Below are positions 29,246 through 41,738 of a stretch of 64,000 bases of DNA, in pieces. How positions within the stretch are numbered: position 1 is the first letter of the stretch; each line of letters begins with the position of its first letter. The position numbers were made by a program, and so were the translations under genes. Origin of the DNA: Bidens hawaiensis (Eukaryota; Streptophyta; Magnoliopsida; Asterales; Asteraceae); assembly GCA_021521415.1 (NCBI GenBank), contig JAIQDT010000106.1:2159001-2223000 (forward strand), read 5' to 3'. Below the pieces are notes generated by a model. It ran no database searches. It was not told the origin of the DNA and worked only from the letters and a program-made list of their open reading frames with translations.

Positions 29246-29415
29246 CAAGTTCGCCGGAAAACTGATAAGTTCGCTAGAATAATACAGAGAATAAGTTCGC
29301 CGGTTTGACAAATTATGAAAGCTTTGACCTTTAAAATTCTTGATATAGGAGCGGAGTTATGCAGGCGAAGTTGTGGATAACTTCGCCTAGAGCGAAGTTA
29401 TTCACAAGTTCGCCG
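29246..29415. repeat. Hairpin-word array upstream of element B ORF3, distal block
   Basis: AAGTTCGCC occurs repeatedly and ends in GGCGAAGTTGTGGATAACTT followed by AAGTTCGCC. It is separated from the proximal block by about 300 bp without the motif. Confidence 0.75.
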
Positions 29416-29559
29416 ATATATCAAATTTTACAAAATCAACCCCTATAATTTGAACAATTTGCAATTAAGTTTTAAAACTTCCTTAAAGAGTTACATGACA
29501 CGATCAAGACTAAGTAACCAAGTATAAAATCAACAACTACATAAATAGGAAAAACTTTT

Positions 29560-29736
29560 TTAAAAATTAAAGTACAAGGGATCAAATTTCAGTCTAGACA
29601 GGGACTTCCATGTTTTAGAAAAGATCCGAAAAGGAATCATACTAACTACGTGACTGTCACATAGATCCGTGTTTAGCTGTATTATGACATAAAGAAACAG
29701 GTTGTAAGCAGGTAAATAACTTAAGATGGTTTTCAT
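29560..29736 (-). CDS. Second small ORF in the spacer of element B, 58 aa
   Basis: The ATG at 29736 opens a 58-codon frame containing YNLFLYVIIQLNTDLCDSH and FRIFSKTWKSL. Element D keeps the same frame open at 45249-45070. The first half is hydrophobic and could be a membrane helix. There is no known domain. A lacks the region through its deletion. Confidence 0.3.
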   Translation of the reverse strand: MKTILSYLPAYNLFLYVIIQLNTDLCDSHVVSMIPFRIFSKTWKSLSRLKFDPLYFNF

Positions 29737-29999
29737 CGTTTCTGTGATATGAGTTAGGTTCAATTATGCCTCAAAATTTAAGTGGGCAACAACTCAGAAA
29801 TTATGATGCCTCCTATCTATTCTCAAAGCGTATTTGGCTTTCCCCAAGTCACCCCGAATTGACCTCGACCCATAGTGTCTGATTAAGTTTGTAAGTACTC
29901 TTCATCTTTAGACTCTGCTTCCCGTTCTCTTTCTTACATCATGATTGACATTTTAAGTTAAAGAATGTCTCAATGACTTAAATTTTTTTTTTTTTTTAA

Positions 30000-30230
30000 C
30001 AAACACATAGAGAACAACTGCAAGTCCCGAATCTGGATCACTGCAGTCTCTTGACACGCTTTCTTCACGGGAATCAGAACACTAACAGGCTCGTGTATGA
30101 CTGGGTAATCGCTTTTCTGCCTATCATTCGGAAAGATATATATGAAGACATGCAGAACTCTTAAGAAGTTTCCACATAAAATCGAGTAGATTTAGTTAGT
30201 ATCACTTCTACTTTTACGCACCATAAAAAG
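30000..30230 (-). pseudogene. First small ORF of the spacer in element B, with stop
   Basis: The sequence aligns with the 66- and 81-codon frames of A and D (NDRQKSDYPVIHEP is readable), but an early TAA follows DTN. The copy is broken. Confidence 0.4.
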
Positions 30231-30699
30231 CTACCATGACATACAATGACTGTTCTAAAGCCTTTTAAGCCTAATAACTTCACTAGTTAAGTACACAGAA
30301 TCAATATATCTATCATTTTCCAAGGTTGGATCAATTTTCTGTTAAACATAGCAAACGAACTTCTTACGAAGTAGTAGACTTGAAAAATAATTTCATTTCC
30401 CTTAAAGAAAAATTTAACTTCTATCGCCCCGACCAAATCAAAGTCTTCAAGTCAACGGCTATCCCGAAGATCCAATGGATCAGCTGGACCGACCACATAC
30501 TAGTATGTGTCCTTCTAACTAAGTATGATCGACTAATTTTAAGCGAAAGAATGAAAACTCATCATAAACCGCCCGGTCACTTTCAGTCGTCTGGTTAATG
30601 GCTATCCTCATATTCTACAAGTAGAAATGAGGACCAAACATATCCTAAGACATGTCCATCAAACTGAGGTAACCGAAATTGTTCTAAGCGATAGTGACG

Positions 30700-30716
30700 T
30701 TTTTTTTTTTTTTTTT
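30700..30716 (-). repeat. Poly(A) tract (17) after element B pol
   Basis: T run on the plus strand about 20 bases beyond the pol stop, equivalent to the 39-base tract in A. Confidence 0.85.
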
Positions 30717-30736
30717 AATATGCACAAAAAGCATGG

Positions 30737-33700
30737 TTACTCGGTATTGATCATCCCATTCAACTCAACAAGGTTTTGAAATCTTGATTTGTCAAACGCT
30801 TTAGTATATAAATCAGCGAAATTATCAAGCGTATCCACCTTTTCAAGCACAATCAGTTTCTTCTCAGCACAATCCCGTATAAAATGATGACGTATGTCAA
30901 TATGTTTAGTTTTACTGTGCTTCACGGGATTGTTAGTTACTGAGATAGCAGCTGTGTTATCAATGCAAATAGGAGTAAGTGAGAAATTCAGACCATAGTC
31001 GCGCAACTGTTGTTGAATCCAAAGAACCTGGGAGCAGCAGTGGGATGCTGCCATGTATTCTGCCTCACATGTTGAAATTGCGACTGAAGTCTGCTTCTTG
31101 CATTGCCACGACACCAATCTGCCACCTAGAAACTGACATCCTCCAGTTGTTGACTTCCGACTCTGATTGCACCCTCCATAATAGAAAATCTGTGTAAGCG
31201 ACTAGCTCCAAGTCTCCTCCCTTCGCGTACCACAACCCCAGCTTAGGTTTGCCTTTGAGATACCGCAAGATCCTCTTCACACCCTTCATGTGAGATTCAT
31301 TTGGGTTTGCCTGAAAACGAGCACAAAGACAAACTGCAAACATAATATCAGGCCTAGAAGCAATTAAGTACATTAAAGAACCTATAATAGCCCGATACTG
31401 AGTTGGGTCCACATCTGCGTCATTGTCAGAATCAGCACCCAATTTATGGTTGACGCAGATTGGAGTATCGAATGGAGTGATGTCCTCCATCTTGAAGCGT
31501 TTGAGCACATCATGGACATACTTGGTCTGATGAATGAACATCCCATCCTTCTTCTGATCAACCTGCAATCCTAAAAAGAAAATTAGTTCACCCATAGCAC
31601 TCATTTCAAACCTTTTCTTCATGACGGCCTCAAACTGCTGACACATGGAGACTTTTGATGCAGCAAAGATAATGTCATCCACGTAGACTTGCACCAGCAG
31701 GAAGTCGCTTCCTTCTCTCTTGAAGAACAGTGTGCTATCTATCTTTCATCTTTCAAACCCATTTTCAAGCAAGTAATCTGATAAAGTTGAGTACCAGGCA
31801 CGAGGTGCCTGATGTAGTCCATACAACACCTTGCTTAACTTGTACACGTGGTCTGGAAAGTCTGGGTCAGGAAAACCCGGAGGTTGCTCAACATACACAA
31901 CCTCATCAACTTTCCCATTTAGAAACGCACTTTTCACATCCAACTGAAATACCTTCATCTTCTTATAAGCAGCAAATGCCAAAAACAATCTAATGGCTTC
32001 CAATCTTGCCACAGGAGCGAACACTTCATTATAATCAATCCCCTCTTGTTGATTAAAACCTTTAACGACTAGCCTCGCCTTGTTTCTTATAATAATCTCT
32101 TTCTCATCTCTCTTGCACTTAAAAACCCATTTTGTGCCTATCGCATGCACATGCTTCGGTTTTTCAACCAAAGTCCAAACTTCCATTTTCTTGAATTGAG
32201 CCAGCTCTTCTTGCATGGCTTCGACCCACGAGCTGTCCTTTAGAGCCATTTGATAATTCTTTGGTTCAATCTGGCTGATAAAGCAGGTGTACAAGCATTC
32301 GTTGATTATGCCTGTCTCCTTAATGCTTGTGTAAACACAGGTGTGCTCATTCAAGCTATGTCTTGTTTGTACACCGGAGGACACATCACCAATCACATTC
32401 TCCAAAGGGTGATCTTTATGAATTCTCGTGGTCGGAACATAACCGACATGCAAATTGTCTTCCAAGTTAGAAGAGAGCTCGTCAATGGTTGTTTCTTGCT
32501 GAGAGTGAAACGGATTGAAAAATTCTTCTTCAGGAGAGGCAGCAGGGGTATTGACAGCATTTGATGAGGAAGGTTGACATTTATCGAACAGCTGTCTTTG
32601 CACAAGATTCTCTTCCTCATCAAGGAGCATCTTCGTAGCAACTCTCTCTTCTTCTTCTGCACTATCCAAATATGGTATGTTAAAAGACTTAAAAAGTCTG
32701 TCATAGTCGAAAAACTCAGCAGGTCCGTTGCTTGGTTTTGGCGGTTTGTAACTTGTGATATCGGTGTTACACACCACCTCAACCTTGCTGGTCGATGTAT
32801 TAAAGACACGTCTGTTGGGAGTCCCAACAACATAACCGACTAAGATTCTTTCATCGGCTACTTCACCAAATTTAGAATTTGTCTTTAAAATCGAACAAGG
32901 GGATCCGAATGGTTCAAGACCACTCAAGTTGGGCTTCCTCCCATGCATAAGCTCATAACACGTTTTATTAAGTCTTTTAACAGTCAAGACTCTATTAAGG
33001 ATATAGCAAGCTGTAGCAACAGCTTCAGCCCAAAACACCACAGGAAGCTTCGAATCAGCCAGCATTGTTCTGGCTCCTTCAATTAATGTTCTGTTCTTCC
33101 TTTCAGCCACTCCATTCTGTTGCGGTGTATACGGAGCGCTGTATTGGTGTTCAATCCCTTTCTGAAGGCAGAAGATCTCCATCTCAAAATTTTTGAACTC
33201 AGTTCCATTGTCACTCCTGATGAACTTAACCCTTTTATCCATAACGTTCTCAACTTTGGTAATCAAATTCTTCACCATCTGAGCCGTTTCATCTTTTGAT
33301 TTCAGGAAATATACCCACGAATATCGTGAGTAATCATCAGTGATCACCAAGCAATAAGAAGTACCTCCTAGACTTTTTGCATTCACGGGACCGAAGAGAT
33401 CCATGTGAAGCAATTCTAGAGTACTGACAATAGAATTGACCTTCTTGGTGTGATGGGATTTCTTGTGCTGCTTTCCCTTCTTGCACGCTAGACATTTGTC
33501 TTCAAAGTTGAAACTTTTCAAGGGAACGCCCAGCACAAGTCCATTCTTGACAATGTGGTTCATCTTCCGAAGATGAATGTGCCCCATTTTCCTATGCCAC
33601 AATTCGGACTCCGATTCGCTCGCTTTTGTCATAAGGCATGATTCTTCCGTGGCTATTTCAGTCGACCTCATATCCATAATATACGTATTCCTCTCACGTG

Positions 33701-34040
33701 GAGCCTTCATCACAATCCACTCCTCTGGTATCTGAAAACCAGGATGTAACACAATCGCCTCATTCTTTGTAAAATGTACGGTGTACTCCTTATCACAGAT
33801 CTGCGACACACTCAGCAGATTGTGCTTCAATTCTTCGACAAAGTTTACTTTTTCTAGAGTCATCTTTCCATTAGACACCGTTCCCATTCCTGTAATCTTG
33901 CCTCCACTTTCTCCTGCAAAGCTCACTCTCCCTCCTTGAACAGGTTTCAAATCGTGTAACAAGTTTTTGTTACCCGTCATGTGCCGGGAACAGCCGCTAT
34001 CCACAACCCATAGGTTGTTTGCAGCCCTGTTCAACTGTTC
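30737..34040 (-). pseudogene. pol: Element B Pol, broken in RT and RNase H
   Basis: The first 766 codons are open (34046-31746) with protease VVDSGCSRHMTG, integrase (HMDLFGPV, IRSDNGTEF) and the RT start (QLDVKSAFLNG). A stop replaces the residue after NGFER near 31746. RT continues with YVDD near 31682 in the next open block (31694-31065). A one-base insertion near 31180, after AYTD, throws RNase H out of frame until 31117-30737. This copy cannot make full Pol. It still shows the acceptor-like run before the protease (CTAAT, T-rich tract, CGTGCAG). Confidence 0.85.
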
Positions 34041-35221
34041 CTGCACGATAAAAGCAAAAGATTAGAATCTAGGGACCCAAGACCAATTGGTCTTGGATCT
34101 ATACATCCCGAACCTTGGCTTTCCAAAGTTAGTCTCTGTATAATTCCTGTAAGTCCTATTAGTATACCTCCTTGTAGATTGATTGTGAGGCCTTCCAAAC
34201 CTTTTTGAATTAAAAGAATTATAGCTTGTGGTTTGGTTATTAGCAGTGTAAAACTGAGATTGGTTTCTTTGAAAACCTGAATTAGTCACATTTCTGAATT
34301 TTGAATGGTTTTAATTTTACCAGTATTATGATTACCATTAGACTTATTCTCAGTTTTAGTAGGCCTCACACCTCTGAATCTCTGCTTCAGAGGGCAATCT
34401 GCAACTAGGTGCCCTAATTGATTACACCTAAAACAACACCTATGTTCAACCTTTTTATCAACAGGTGTTTTAGATGTCGAGGCATTATTACCGCCCGTTT
34501 GTCTCACATAAGGTGGGACATACGGGTTTAGCGGAGAACTCTTTTTAGTTGTTTTATCTTTCTCTCCACTATCTGGCAATACCGCCTCCTCTTTTGCCTT
34601 ACCAGGCTCGGATGACTTATCCGAACTTGATGAGACTGGACTCGGATCAGAAATTTTAACACTTGAAACAGGCGAACTTGTTTCGCCTCTACTAACATCT
34701 GGTTCTTTACTAGTTACTTTAATTGGAACTGTCTGAACAACCTCAAAGTCAACAGATTTCTGAACACTAGGATTAAAAGTGTAATTGTGATTATAAGGTG
34801 GTGAAACCTCATGATAACCAATTCCTCCCCTCTTAACAGAGGAACCTTGATCACTAACAAGGTGATCAAGAATAGCAGAGAAATTTCTGAACTGCTCAAG
34901 TTTTCTATTCAGTTCCACCACTTTCACCTGGTGATCAGCAATCTGTTTTTCTCTTTCAGCTATTAGCCTGGTTTTTTCTTCCAAAACTTCATAGCTTAGA
35001 TCAATCACTTGTATTTTTTCAGCAAGTTTTGCTTTTAGACTTTTAATATCCTTTTCACAAGCTTTTATTTTAACTTTATAGCTATTTTCTCTTGCTTTAG
35101 TAAAGTGATGATCTTCTTTTAAAGTTTTAAACTCAGCATCCAAACCAACATACTGATCAGTTATAGTTGCTAATTGCTCAGACAAGTTTTCACATTTTGA
35201 ACAAGTAGGTTTAGAACATAC
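34041..35221 (-). other. Predicted gag-pol intron in element B
   Basis: Donor GAG|GTATGTTC at 35222/35221, acceptor GTGCAG|GAA at 34041/34040, length 1181. The donor lies after gag codon 487 (phase 0) and the acceptor is on a pol codon boundary. A gag frameshift near 34290 lies within it. Confidence 0.55.
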
Positions 35222-36682
35222 CTCGGAGAGCTGGTCTTTAACATCTGCCATGAGAGCTTTTTCTTCTCCGGTAACCTTCTTATTTCCTTCAGTTTCAACC
35301 TTTGCCAAATTGGCCTGTTCGAAAGTTCTTTCAGAATGCAGGTTCCAGTTGTATTCACCATCTTCTCTGGAAATCATGGCACTATAATCTTTAGAACCCC
35401 CATTATGCTGTGTAGACTTGCCTTGACCACGTTCTACACGCTCATTTCTGCACTCCTTAGCAAAGTGGCCGTTTTGCTGACAGTTGTAGCATCTTACCTT
35501 CGTCTTGTCAAACCCTGGCCTTCCATCGACAAACTTTCTTCCGGTCTTTTTCATAAACCGTTTCACTCTTCTCATGATCATAGCCATCTGCCATTGCAGA
35601 TCCATTTCTTCCAGATCATCAGCATCAATCTGGTCATAGTCTTCATCCAACATAGCTGGATCAACAATCTTCCCCTGAATGTAGTTCTCATAGGAAGCAA
35701 TAAAAGAAGCATAGAGAGCAAACTACTCTTCAGCAGATTTGACACTCATAGGCATCTTAGAGTAGTTGTTGCTAGGAATACTTGGAGAGCAACTACTCTT
35801 GCTTGCTTGCGGTTTAGAAGCACTAGATCCTCCTGCTACAAAGCAAACATCACCATTCGTGTTGACTGACACATGCCCCTCATGTGATGAGTTGGCATCC
35901 GACTCTCCCTTCGAGTAGTAGGCAGCTGATTCAGTCTTCGAACCTGAACTAGAGTTGACTTTAGCACCATACATACCTGGATCTTGAACCTGATCCGTAG
36001 GTGTCTCCTTTCTAACCATGTTAAGCTCAAAGGTTCGGAGCTTGTTGACTGCCGTTTCCAGATCATATTGAGGAAAGTCTCTGTCTTCCCTCATCAGCAC
36101 CATGTACATCTCTCATTTTGGTGGAAGAGCATCAAGAAGCTTCTCAACTATCTCTTCTTCTCGGTAAGAAATTGAATAGTTGCTCAGTTCAGTCATCAGA
36201 TAATAATATCGGGTGATGATATCATCTAGAGATTCATTCTTCAAATACTTGAAGACTGAGAACTGGGTTTTGAGCAATTTGATCTTCGAAGCACGGATTC
36301 CCACATTTCCTTCAAACCGGTTCTAAAGAGCTTCCCAAAGCTCTCTTGCTGTCTTGTACTTTCTAAACGTATGAAGGATCTCTTGTGGAAGAGCCATAGT
36401 GATAGCAGCATGAGCCTTGCTCTCGGCCTCATACATCTTTTTCTCTTCATCTTCCATTTTGCTGTACTTCTTGATCTGATCACGACCTTCGTACTCCATA
36501 GTTGGTGGAATATAACCATCCTGGATGCATACCTACATCTTTGCATCCTGGTACTTGACATATTGTTCGAACCGATCCTTCCATGCAACGAAATCGGTTC
36601 CCTTCAGCAACCTTGGTGCTTTTGTAGCTGAGCCTGCTTCTACTTCCATCTTTACTAACTCAGAGATGTTAATTGATGACAT
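34062..36682 (-). pseudogene. gag: Element B gag with several stops and a frameshift
   Basis: It begins at ATG 36682 (MSSINISELVKMEV). Stops occur where A has tryptophan (near 36531 and 36112), glutamate (near 36326) and glutamine (near 35724). From 35653 to 34286 the frame is open and includes CCHC knuckle 1 (CYNCQQNGHFAKEC), a long coiled coil and knuckle 2 (CFRCNQLGHLVADC). A frameshift near 34290 leads into the last 75 codons, ending WSWVPRF at 34062. The mutation pattern is mostly G to A on the coding strand. Confidence 0.85.
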
Positions 36683-36743
36683 CTTTCTCGAAAACTAAGA
36701 AACCCGAAAAAAACAAAAAAAAATTTCTTCTGAAAAGTACTGT

Positions 36744-36965
36744 AGGCGAAGTTACGGATAACTTCGCTTAGACTTAACTTCGCTGGATCTTTCTTAAATT
36801 CTAGTGTAACTTCGCTTAGGGTAAGCGAACTTAGGAAGTAGGCGAGGTTGTAGAGAACTTCGCTTGAGTTAGGCGAACTTGAGAAGGTAGGCGAAGTTGT
36901 GGATAACTTCGCTTAACCTTATATCTTCGCCGAAACCCTACGAACAGTGACGGCAACTTCGCCTG
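36744..36965. repeat. Hairpin-word array in the leader of element B
   Basis: GGCGAAGTTACGGATAACTT and four similar inverted pairs lie between the gag start and the primer site, as in A and D. Confidence 0.8.
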
Positions 36966-37150
36966 ATGAACACGAAGTTTCTGCAGATCTGATTTCTGGG
37001 CTTTTCGAGGTTTTTGACGGTGTAAAGGGTTGAATACGATGGTAGAAGGTAAGAATGACACAAAAACACAGAAAACACGTCCCGCGAATAGTCGAAACGG
37101 GACGATTTCTACACCCGCGTGAATATCCCGAACCACACAATCGAGCTGAT

Positions 37151-37162
37151 GCTCTGGTACCA
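37151..37162 (-). promoter_or_regulatory. Element B primer-binding site (tRNA-iMet, one mismatch)
   Basis: TGGTACCAGAGC on the minus strand, with a C where the iMet complement has T; two bases from the LTR. Confidence 0.85.
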
Positions 37163-37164
37163 AT

Positions 37165-37602
37165 TGCGGGTACCCTGGATGGATCAACACGAGATATCTC
37201 GATCTACGTAGGTGCGGAATCCCTGCGTAGGTCGTTACGAGCGTAGAAGACACGAATAGATCAAACACGATACGATAAACAAACACGTTATATTATAACC
37301 AAAACACGTGATACAATATCACTATTACAGACACGAACTCTCGTCCTCACGTTACAGCTCTCGTAACTTCGATAATGATCACACACAAAACCTCTTTCTA
37401 AGCTAAGCCGTAACCTATATAAATACACGACAACTTCGCCTGGCATGTTCAGGCGAAGTTGTCCATAACTTCGCTTGACTAACAAGTTCGCCTAAACAGC
37501 GAACTTGTTAGTAACTTCGCTTAAGACATATAAAACATAATTAATCATTACAGACTCGATTACAGACACTAGACTATGAACTACTGACATTATGCACCAA
37601 CA
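37165..37602 (-). repeat. Element B 5' LTR
   Basis: 438 bp, TG...CA on the minus strand, about eight differences from the 3' LTR. Its hairpin array (37430-37522) has an intact CCTGGCATGTTCAGG palindrome between GACAACTTCG and CGAAGTTGTC. Confidence 0.93.
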
Positions 37603-37607
37603 AAATG

Positions 37608-37871
37608 ACCGACTCTCTCTATGAAGGAGCTCCCTCTAAGCGGGACAACACTTTTTGAATTTTCTTAAGTTTTTCTTAAATAGGAGTAATGATGAAATTA
37701 ATATTATATATAAAAATTAAAATCTTTTTGTTAAGTCAAGTGACTTGATTTTTGTTTTACTAAAAGTAAATTTAAAATCTTTTTCGTGAGTTAAAGTTAA
37801 CTCATTTTCTCTCTCTAAAATTGTGACATATTTGAAAAATATTTACAGTTTTAAAAACTAAAAGATAATAT
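37608..37871 (-). other. Element C spacer directly after C pol
   Basis: AT-rich non-coding sequence continuing C beyond its RNase H stop, up to the B insertion. It contains two copies of AAAATCTTTTT. Nothing else is recognised. Confidence 0.6.
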
Positions 37872-40800
37872 TTACTCAAAAGAAATCATGCCCAAAGACT
37901 CAACGAGAAACAAAAATCGAGCACGACTAAAAGCTTTGGTAAAGAGATCTGCAAAGTTATAGTCAGTATGGACCCTTTTTATGTCGACAAGCTTACGATC
38001 ATAACAATCACGAATAAAGTGTATTCGAATGTCGATGTGCTTAGTCTTTGAGTGCTGGACCAGGTTTTTAACAATTGCAACGGCCGCCTCATTATCACAT
38101 TTTATCGTTGTTCCATAGAAATTCAAACCGTAATCCAGCAGCTGATGCTGGATCCAAATCACTTGAGAGAAGCAGCTGGATGCAGAAATGTACTCGGCTT
38201 CTGTTGTGGAGGTGGACACGGTGACTTGTTTCTTGCACTGCCATGAGATCAACCGATCTCCCAGGAATTGACATCCACCCGATGTAGATTTTCTGTCCAA
38301 GTTGCATCCCCCATAATCACTGTCGGTGTAAGCATGAAGTTCCAAGGAAGACTCCTTTGGATACCAAAGACCCAAACGTGGTCTACCCTTCAAGTATCTG
38401 AAAATACGCTTGACAGCCGTCATGTGTGATTCTCTCGGGTCAGACTGATATCTGGCACACTGACAAACAAGAAACATGATGTCCGGTCTGCTTGCAGTGA
38501 GATACATCAGGGAACCAATCATTGACCTGTACAGGTGTTGATCGACTGGTTTTCCTGATGGATCAGGAGCTAAAACGGGTCGCGTGGCGATTGGTGTCAT
38601 GAAAGATGATGAGTCCTTGAAACCAAATTTCTGAACAATGTCTTAAACGTACTTTTCTTGGTGAATCAAAGTCCCGTCCTTCTTTTGCTCAACTTGTAAG
38701 CCCAGGAAGAAATTCATCTCCCCTAAGGAACTCATCTCAAATCGCTGTTGCATAACCTCAGAGAACTCCTTACACAGATCCTCATTCGTGGACCCGAAGA
38801 TGATGTCATCGACATAAACTTGTACCAAAATCAAATAACCGTTGACCTTCTTGACAAAGAGAGTTTGATCGACGATTCCTCTCTTGTAACCATTCTTCAC
38901 TAAATGATCAGCCAGTGTGGCATACCATGCACGAGGTGCTTGGTGAAGACCATAAAGTTCTTTGTCAAGGCGGTAAACATGATCAAGATGAGTTAGATCT
39001 TCAAATCCTGGAGTTGACTGACGTAGATTTCTTCCTTTACTTTCTCGTACAAGAAAGCAGTCTTCACGTCCATTTGATACACTTTGAAGTTCATGTACGA
39101 GGCGAATGCCAGAAAGATGCGAATTGCTTCTAGTCTGGCTACTGGTGCATAGACTTCATCGTAATCAAGACCTTCACGTTGCCAAAAACCTTGTACAACA
39201 AGCCGGGCTTTATTTCTAATGATCACCCCCTTGTCATCCTTTTTATTTCAGAACACCCATTTCGTTCCGATCGGCCTTTTATTTTCTGGTTTCTTCACTA
39301 GCCTCCAAACATGTAGCTTCTTGAACTGTAACAGCTCTTCTTGCATGGCTTCTACCCAGGAATTATCTTTCAGTGCAACTTTGTGGTCCTTGGGTTACAC
39401 CTGTGAAATAAAACAAGCAAAAAGACATCTGTTAATGGTACCGGAAGTACTGCGTGTTTGGATGCCAGCGGACGGATCTCCGATGATGTTCTCAGTCGGA
39501 TGTCGAGGATGAATCAGTAACTGTGGAATTTTCTCGACATGCTCAACTGGTGTTGCCTCAAGTTGAATGGTCAGGCTCTCTATGGGATGGAAGACAGTGG
39601 ACGCAGGGACAGAAGCACTTGGTTGAGGATCAGTTTCATTTTCATCTTGAATGACCAAGTGTTCTGGAGCAATGGGACCTTCCCATAGGTTGTCATAAAA
39701 TGGGACAACAACGGCTGGAACAGAAGTTGTGTTGGTGTCATCAGAAGCATGGTTTGGACTTGGTTCAACCTGAGCATTTGATGCATCGAACTCCATTGCA
39801 GGACCTTGATTGTCTTCTTCTGAGGGAGGTGTGGGGACAGATTCCACCACACTTGGTTCTACAGGAGGAGGTTCTGCTTGATCAACTTGATCATTTTGAT
39901 TGTTGTCGGCTGACACATATGAATCAGAATTTGAATCAGTCGTGTCTTCAACAACTAGCATTTCAATGGTGTCGGCAGAGGGCTGCTCATCAATAACCGG
40001 GGCTTGTTGATTAGCCACGGGTTGTACATTGAGTATAGGTGCAGCAGCAGCTATGTCAACATGTCCAAAATCTTTCAAAATAGCATGCATCAGGATGGAC
40101 TGATCATCATCAGGTTGAACACATGGAAAAACAATAGGGGAAACCATTGGTGCAACTGGTGTCATGTACATTCCACGAAACTGCTTGAACAAGCCTTCAT
40201 AATCAAACATCCAGTCCGGACCATTGTGTGCATCAGTAGGGTTCAATTCTTGCTAATCAATGTTGAAAGACTCCAAGATTACTCTAGTTTTCTTGTTGTT
40301 GACACGATAAGCACTTTTGTCAGCAGAATAACCAACAAAGTAGTATTCATCCACTTTTTCAGCAAACTTGGAAGTTGTGGCAACATTTGTTTGGAGTATG
40401 GTACAGGGACATTCAAAAGTTCTGAAGAAATTTACCCTTGGCTTCGTTCCATAGAAGACTTCATACGGAGTCTTGTTCAGTCTTTTGTTCAAAAGCACAC
40501 GATTCTGGGTAAAGCAAGCAGCGTTGATAGCTTCACCCCAGAAAATCAATTGTAGTTTGGAATATGAGAGCATTGTTCTAGCGGCTTCCACCACAGTACG
40601 GTTTCTTCTTTCAGCCACCCCATTTTGATCGGGAGTGTAAGGTGCGCTGAGTTGATGAATAATTTCCTTGTTGTGACAGAATTCATTCACCACCTTGTTA
40701 CAAAACTCTGTGTCGTTGTCACTTCTGATACACTTCACCTTCTTATCAGTTTGATTTTCAACCAACACAATAAACCTGAGCAGAAACTGTGATGTCTCGT

Positions 40801-41051
40801 CTTTGTGCCCTAATAGAAATGTCCAACTGAAATGCAAAAAGTCATCAGTAATAACCAGATAGTAGGCTTTTCGACCTATTGCCATTGGTTGAATTGGATT
40901 GAAAAGATCCATGTGCAACAACTGAAGAGTGGAATTTACTGAATTTACGGTTTTGGGTCTATGAGGGAGTTTGTACTGTTTGCATTTAGAGCAAGATAAA
41001 CATTTTTCAGAACAGTGAAAAGATTTTACTGGTAAACCCCTCACATGGTCA
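37872..41051 (-). pseudogene. pol: Element C Pol, integrase to RNase H, degenerate
   Basis: Minus-strand blocks read: 41044-40253 integrase (CLSCSKCKQYKLPH, LLHMDLFNPIQPM, IRSDNDTEF, PYTPDQNGVAERRNRT), 40246-39395 linker, 39226-38993 RT start (ARLVVQGFWQREGLDYDEVY, QMDVKTAFL), 38900-38643 RT with YVDDIIFGS, 38600-37872 RNase H (AYTDSDYGGCN, TTEAEYISAS, DNEAAVAIV). Stops separate the blocks. The sequence is clearly SIRE-like Copia but differs at many residues from A, B and D, so C is a separate family. Element D cuts it at 41052, within the pre-integrase region. Confidence 0.85.
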
Positions 41052-41056
41052 CCTTT

Positions 41057-41658
41057 TGTAGGTTCCCGTACGGATCTTACACAGGATATCGCTATCTACG
41101 TAGGTGCGGAATCCCTGCGTAGATAGTTACGAGCGTAGAATACGTAAAACAATCACATGCGATACAAACGAACACGTTATATATTATAACTTGAAACACG
41201 TCTATTACAGACTCTCGACACGTTCACTGAACTCAACAACTGATTCCTCTCCCGTCTTTTACTAAAAAAACTCTTTTTCAACAGTAAACCAGCAATACAA
41301 ACGAACACGTTATATATTATAACTTGAAACACGTCTATTACAGACTCTCGACACGTTCACTGAACTCAACAACTGATTCCTCTCCCGTCTTTTACCAAAA
41401 ATACTCTTTTTCAACAGTAAACCCATAGGCTATATAAATACACGACAACTTCGCCTCAGGCGAAGTTGTCAGTAACTTCGCTCGTTGAACAAGTTCGCCT
41501 AGGCTAACTTGTCGACAACTTCGCTTGTTCAACAAGTTCGCCTAAGCGAACTTGTTGACAACTTCGCTTACATACATAAACATAAACTTAAACATAATTA
41601 CATTACAGACTCGATTACAAACGCTAGACTATGAACTACTGACATTTATGTACCAACA
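41057..41658 (-). repeat. Element D outer 3' LTR with 133-bp internal tandem duplication
   Basis: 602 bp against 468 and 467 in the other two copies. The segment starting ATACAAACGAACACG at 41162 recurs at 41295, accounting for 133 bp of the excess. The TATA word and hairpin array (41444-41569) are intact. The CCTTT duplication is directly outside. Confidence 0.9.
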
Positions 41659-41660
41659 GA

Positions 41661-41669
41661 CTCCCCCTT
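41661..41669 (-). promoter_or_regulatory. Polypurine tract before the outer LTR of element D
   Basis: AAGGGGGAG on the minus strand; the second copy is at 43661-43669 before the middle LTR. Confidence 0.85.
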
Positions 41670-41738
41670 GGCAGTAGCTTCATATCTTGATCTTCAAAGC
41701 TCGTGTCTTGTAATCTCTCGTCTTCTCTCTTCATCTCT

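Larger units (their letters stand above)
25231..37602 (-). mobile_element. Element B: SIRE-type Copia retrotransposon, 12,372 bp, degenerate
   Basis: It is flanked by the exact duplication AAATG (25226-25230 and 37603-37607). LTRs are 437 and 438 bp and differ at about eight positions by eye, roughly 2 percent. It has the most complete layout of the A/B/D family: leader, gag, pol, spacer with two small ORFs, full-length third ORF, polypurine tract. Gag, pol and ORF3 all carry stops or frameshifts, many of them TGG to TGA or TAG. It lies in element C's spacer after pol, in the same orientation as C. Confidence 0.93.
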
